The notes under the pieces: generated by a model
The model's database searches: none
What the model saw: the letters and a program-made list of their open reading frames with translations, nothing else
What the model was told of the DNA's origin: nothing
Assembly (NCBI GenBank): GCA_014084085.1
Contig: NPFB01000207.1
Coordinates: forward strand, 1,209 to 17,802
Origin: Hondaea fermentalgiana
Taxonomy: Eukaryota; Sar; Bigyra; Thraustochytrida; Thraustochytriidae
Direction: 5' to 3'
Length of the DNA: 16,594 bases
Made by a program: the position numbers and the translations under genes
Shown: positions 15,673 through 16,594 of the stretch, piece by piece
How positions within the stretch are numbered: the first letter of the stretch is position 1
Layout of the letters: every line of letters starts with the position of its first letter

Positions 15673-15845
15673 CTGCGCCTCGCGTAGGCCGCGTCGCGGT
15701 CGCGGTGCGCCTGAGCGGGCTGCGACTCGCGCGTGGCGCCGTTGCCGGCGCGGCGCGTCCACTCCCGCAGCGGCGTATAACCCACTTCCGCCCTCGCCAG
15801 CTTCGACTTGCCCTGCGCCCCGCAGCCCGCCCTCCCCGCCGCCAA

Positions 15846-15884
15846 GCCAGGCAGGCAGGCAGGCAAGCAGGCAGCCAGCCAGCC
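15846..15884. repeat. CAGG and CAGC tetranucleotide arrays
   Basis: About four CAGG units, then CAAGCAGG, then CAGC units. Confidence 0.85.
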
Positions 15885-16149
15885 TCGTTCACACAAGCAA
15901 GCCGAAAGAAGCTCTTTCCGCGGGCCCATTCTCCACTTGCGCCCGACCAACTAACTGTAAGTGCGCAGCCAGCCTGGCCGCCTAACCGTCTTTCCGGCGC
16001 ACCTTGACCTGCCCTCGCTGCTGGCCGGCAACAGCAGGCAGCAGCAACAGCAACCAACTCGCCCGGCCCGGCGCCACTCGACGCGACGCGACGAGACGCC
16101 GCACCCAGCGTCTTCCGCGCGTCTTCCGCGCTGGGCTCCGGCCTCGCGC

Positions 16150-16173
16150 GGCTGGCTGGCTGGCTGGCTGGCT
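16150..16173. repeat. (GGCT)6 array
   Basis: Six perfect GGCT units. Confidence 0.93.
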
Positions 16174-16297
16174 TCCACTCACCCGACTCGCCACGCGGCC
16201 AGAACCAGGCGCGAGGAACTCGAAGAGGAAGGAAGCGAGCGAAGGCGCGAACGGATCGCCGGGGGCGCTCGCCGGGCGCCCGCGCTCTGTCCCTCCT

Positions 16298-16300
<3 letters not shown>

Positions 16301-16324
<24 letters not shown>
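16301..16324. repeat. (GTCT)6 array
   Basis: Six perfect GTCT units, the reverse-complement class of the CAGA array at 14015. Confidence 0.93.
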
Positions 16325-16328
<4 letters not shown>

Positions 16329-16408
16329 GTCTGCAGCCAGCAGCAGCAGCAGCCAGCTGCTTTCGTGCGCCTGCGGCGCCGCCATCGCGCCCAGGCTCGG
16401 CCGGCCGT

Positions 16409-16464
16409 CCGGTCGGTCGGCCGGCTGGTCGGTCGAGCAGTCGGTCGGTCGGTCGGTCGGTCGG
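16409..16464. repeat. TCGG tetranucleotide array
   Basis: Imperfect CGG/TCGG units from 16409, then six perfect TCGG units from 16441 to 16464. Confidence 0.9.
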
Positions 16465-16594
16465 TTAGTCGCCGGGTCGTCCGTGGAGGCGAAGCTGGCC
16501 GCACTTGGGAGTCAGCCAGGCGCTGTGTCGAATGCGCACGGGGCCTTTATCATCATTCTCGCTCTCTGTGCCATCGTCTGCACAAGCCTCCTCT
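16465..16594 (-). CDS. Possible 3' end of a minus-strand gene entering from the right edge
   Basis: On the minus strand the frame with codons beginning at 16593 is open for 42 codons and ends in TAA at 16467-16465, exactly where the TCGG array starts. The peptide begins acidic (EEACADDGTESENDDKG) and ends basic (QLRLHGRPGD), and composition is less repetitive than in the DNA to its left. No domain is recognisable. An open frame of this length is expected by chance in GC-rich DNA, so this is a weak call. Confidence 0.25.
   Translation of the reverse strand, partial: EEACADDGTESENDDKGPVRIRHSAWLTPKCGQLRLHGRPGD

Larger units (their letters stand above)
10831..16464. repeat. 5.6-kb gene-free region dense in simple sequence repeats
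   Basis: Long open frames occur on both strands, but they encode low-complexity Ser/Arg/Pro/Leu strings dictated by the repeats, overlap in most frames and show no domain. I therefore call no gene here. Composition swings sharply along one strand: pyrimidine-rich 10920-11810, purine-rich 11820-12150, GC-rich mixed 12160-12680, AT-rich 12690-12960, then mixed tetranucleotide arrays. Individual arrays are listed separately. Function unknown; candidates are an extended promoter, an origin, a boundary or an untranslated transcript. Confidence 0.7.

Noticed and set aside
10831..16464. CRISPR array or telomere
   Set aside because: There are no regular repeats with unique spacers, and no TTAGGG- or TTTAGGG-type telomeric units.
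15560..16504. 314-codon minus-strand frame
   Set aside because: The product is Arg/Ala/Pro/Ser low complexity with RPTDRPTA-type repeats from TCGG arrays; no domain and no codon-position signal apparent by eye.

Overview
This is a nuclear eukaryotic window. The coding regions are uninterrupted, mostly GC-rich and flanked by long non-coding DNA packed with simple repeats. The protein content is eukaryotic throughout: calmodulin-binding IQ motifs, WW-like modules, SAM, FKBP, RING-H2 and protein kinase domains. Proteins built from alternating IQ and WW-like units are, to my knowledge, common in stramenopile protists. Intronless genes and abundant tetranucleotide repeats fit a thraustochytrid-like stramenopile, but that placement is inference and the genus cannot be read from the sequence.

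Layout. (1) 1-3489, minus strand: the 5' 1163 codons of a very large protein, open to the left edge. It has an acidic N-terminal tract, a Cys/His zinc-finger-like segment, then repeated IQ + WW-like units. The last two units visible form a 543-bp in-frame tandem duplication, about 98% identical. (2) 3490-3874: a compact divergent promoter region with a Z-DNA-prone alternating purine/pyrimidine tract and a CA-rich leader motif in both flanking genes. (3) 3875-5458, plus strand: a 527-aa protein with the order IQ-WW-IQ-WW-SAM-acidic-FKBP-acidic, whose IQ/WW units and linker resemble those of gene 1. (4) 6433-8367, plus strand: a 644-aa RING-H2 protein whose 3' end has been tandemly duplicated into its own 3' flank. 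(5) 8776-10671, minus strand, convergent with the RING gene: a 631-aa divergent protein kinase (non-RD, DFD instead of DFG) with a long Gln/His/Pro-rich tail. (6) About 10.8-16.46 kb: a 5.6-kb region without a credible gene. It holds dozens of short tandem repeats, switches between pyrimidine-rich and purine-rich on one strand, and contains microsatellites placed in inverted pairs. (7) The last ~130 bases may hold the 3' end of a minus-strand gene entering from the right (weak evidence).

How they may work together. Genes 1 and 2 look like a head-to-head paralogous pair probably sharing a promoter. Both should bind calmodulin through IQ motifs and may bind proline-rich or other partners through WW-like modules; gene 2 adds a prolyl isomerase. 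The RING protein and the kinase are neighbours in a convergent pair, and nothing in the sequence ties them to the IQ/WW pair. The most interesting items are the IQ-WW-SAM-FKBP fusion, the divergent IQ/WW pair with its very recent internal duplication, and the structured repeat region.
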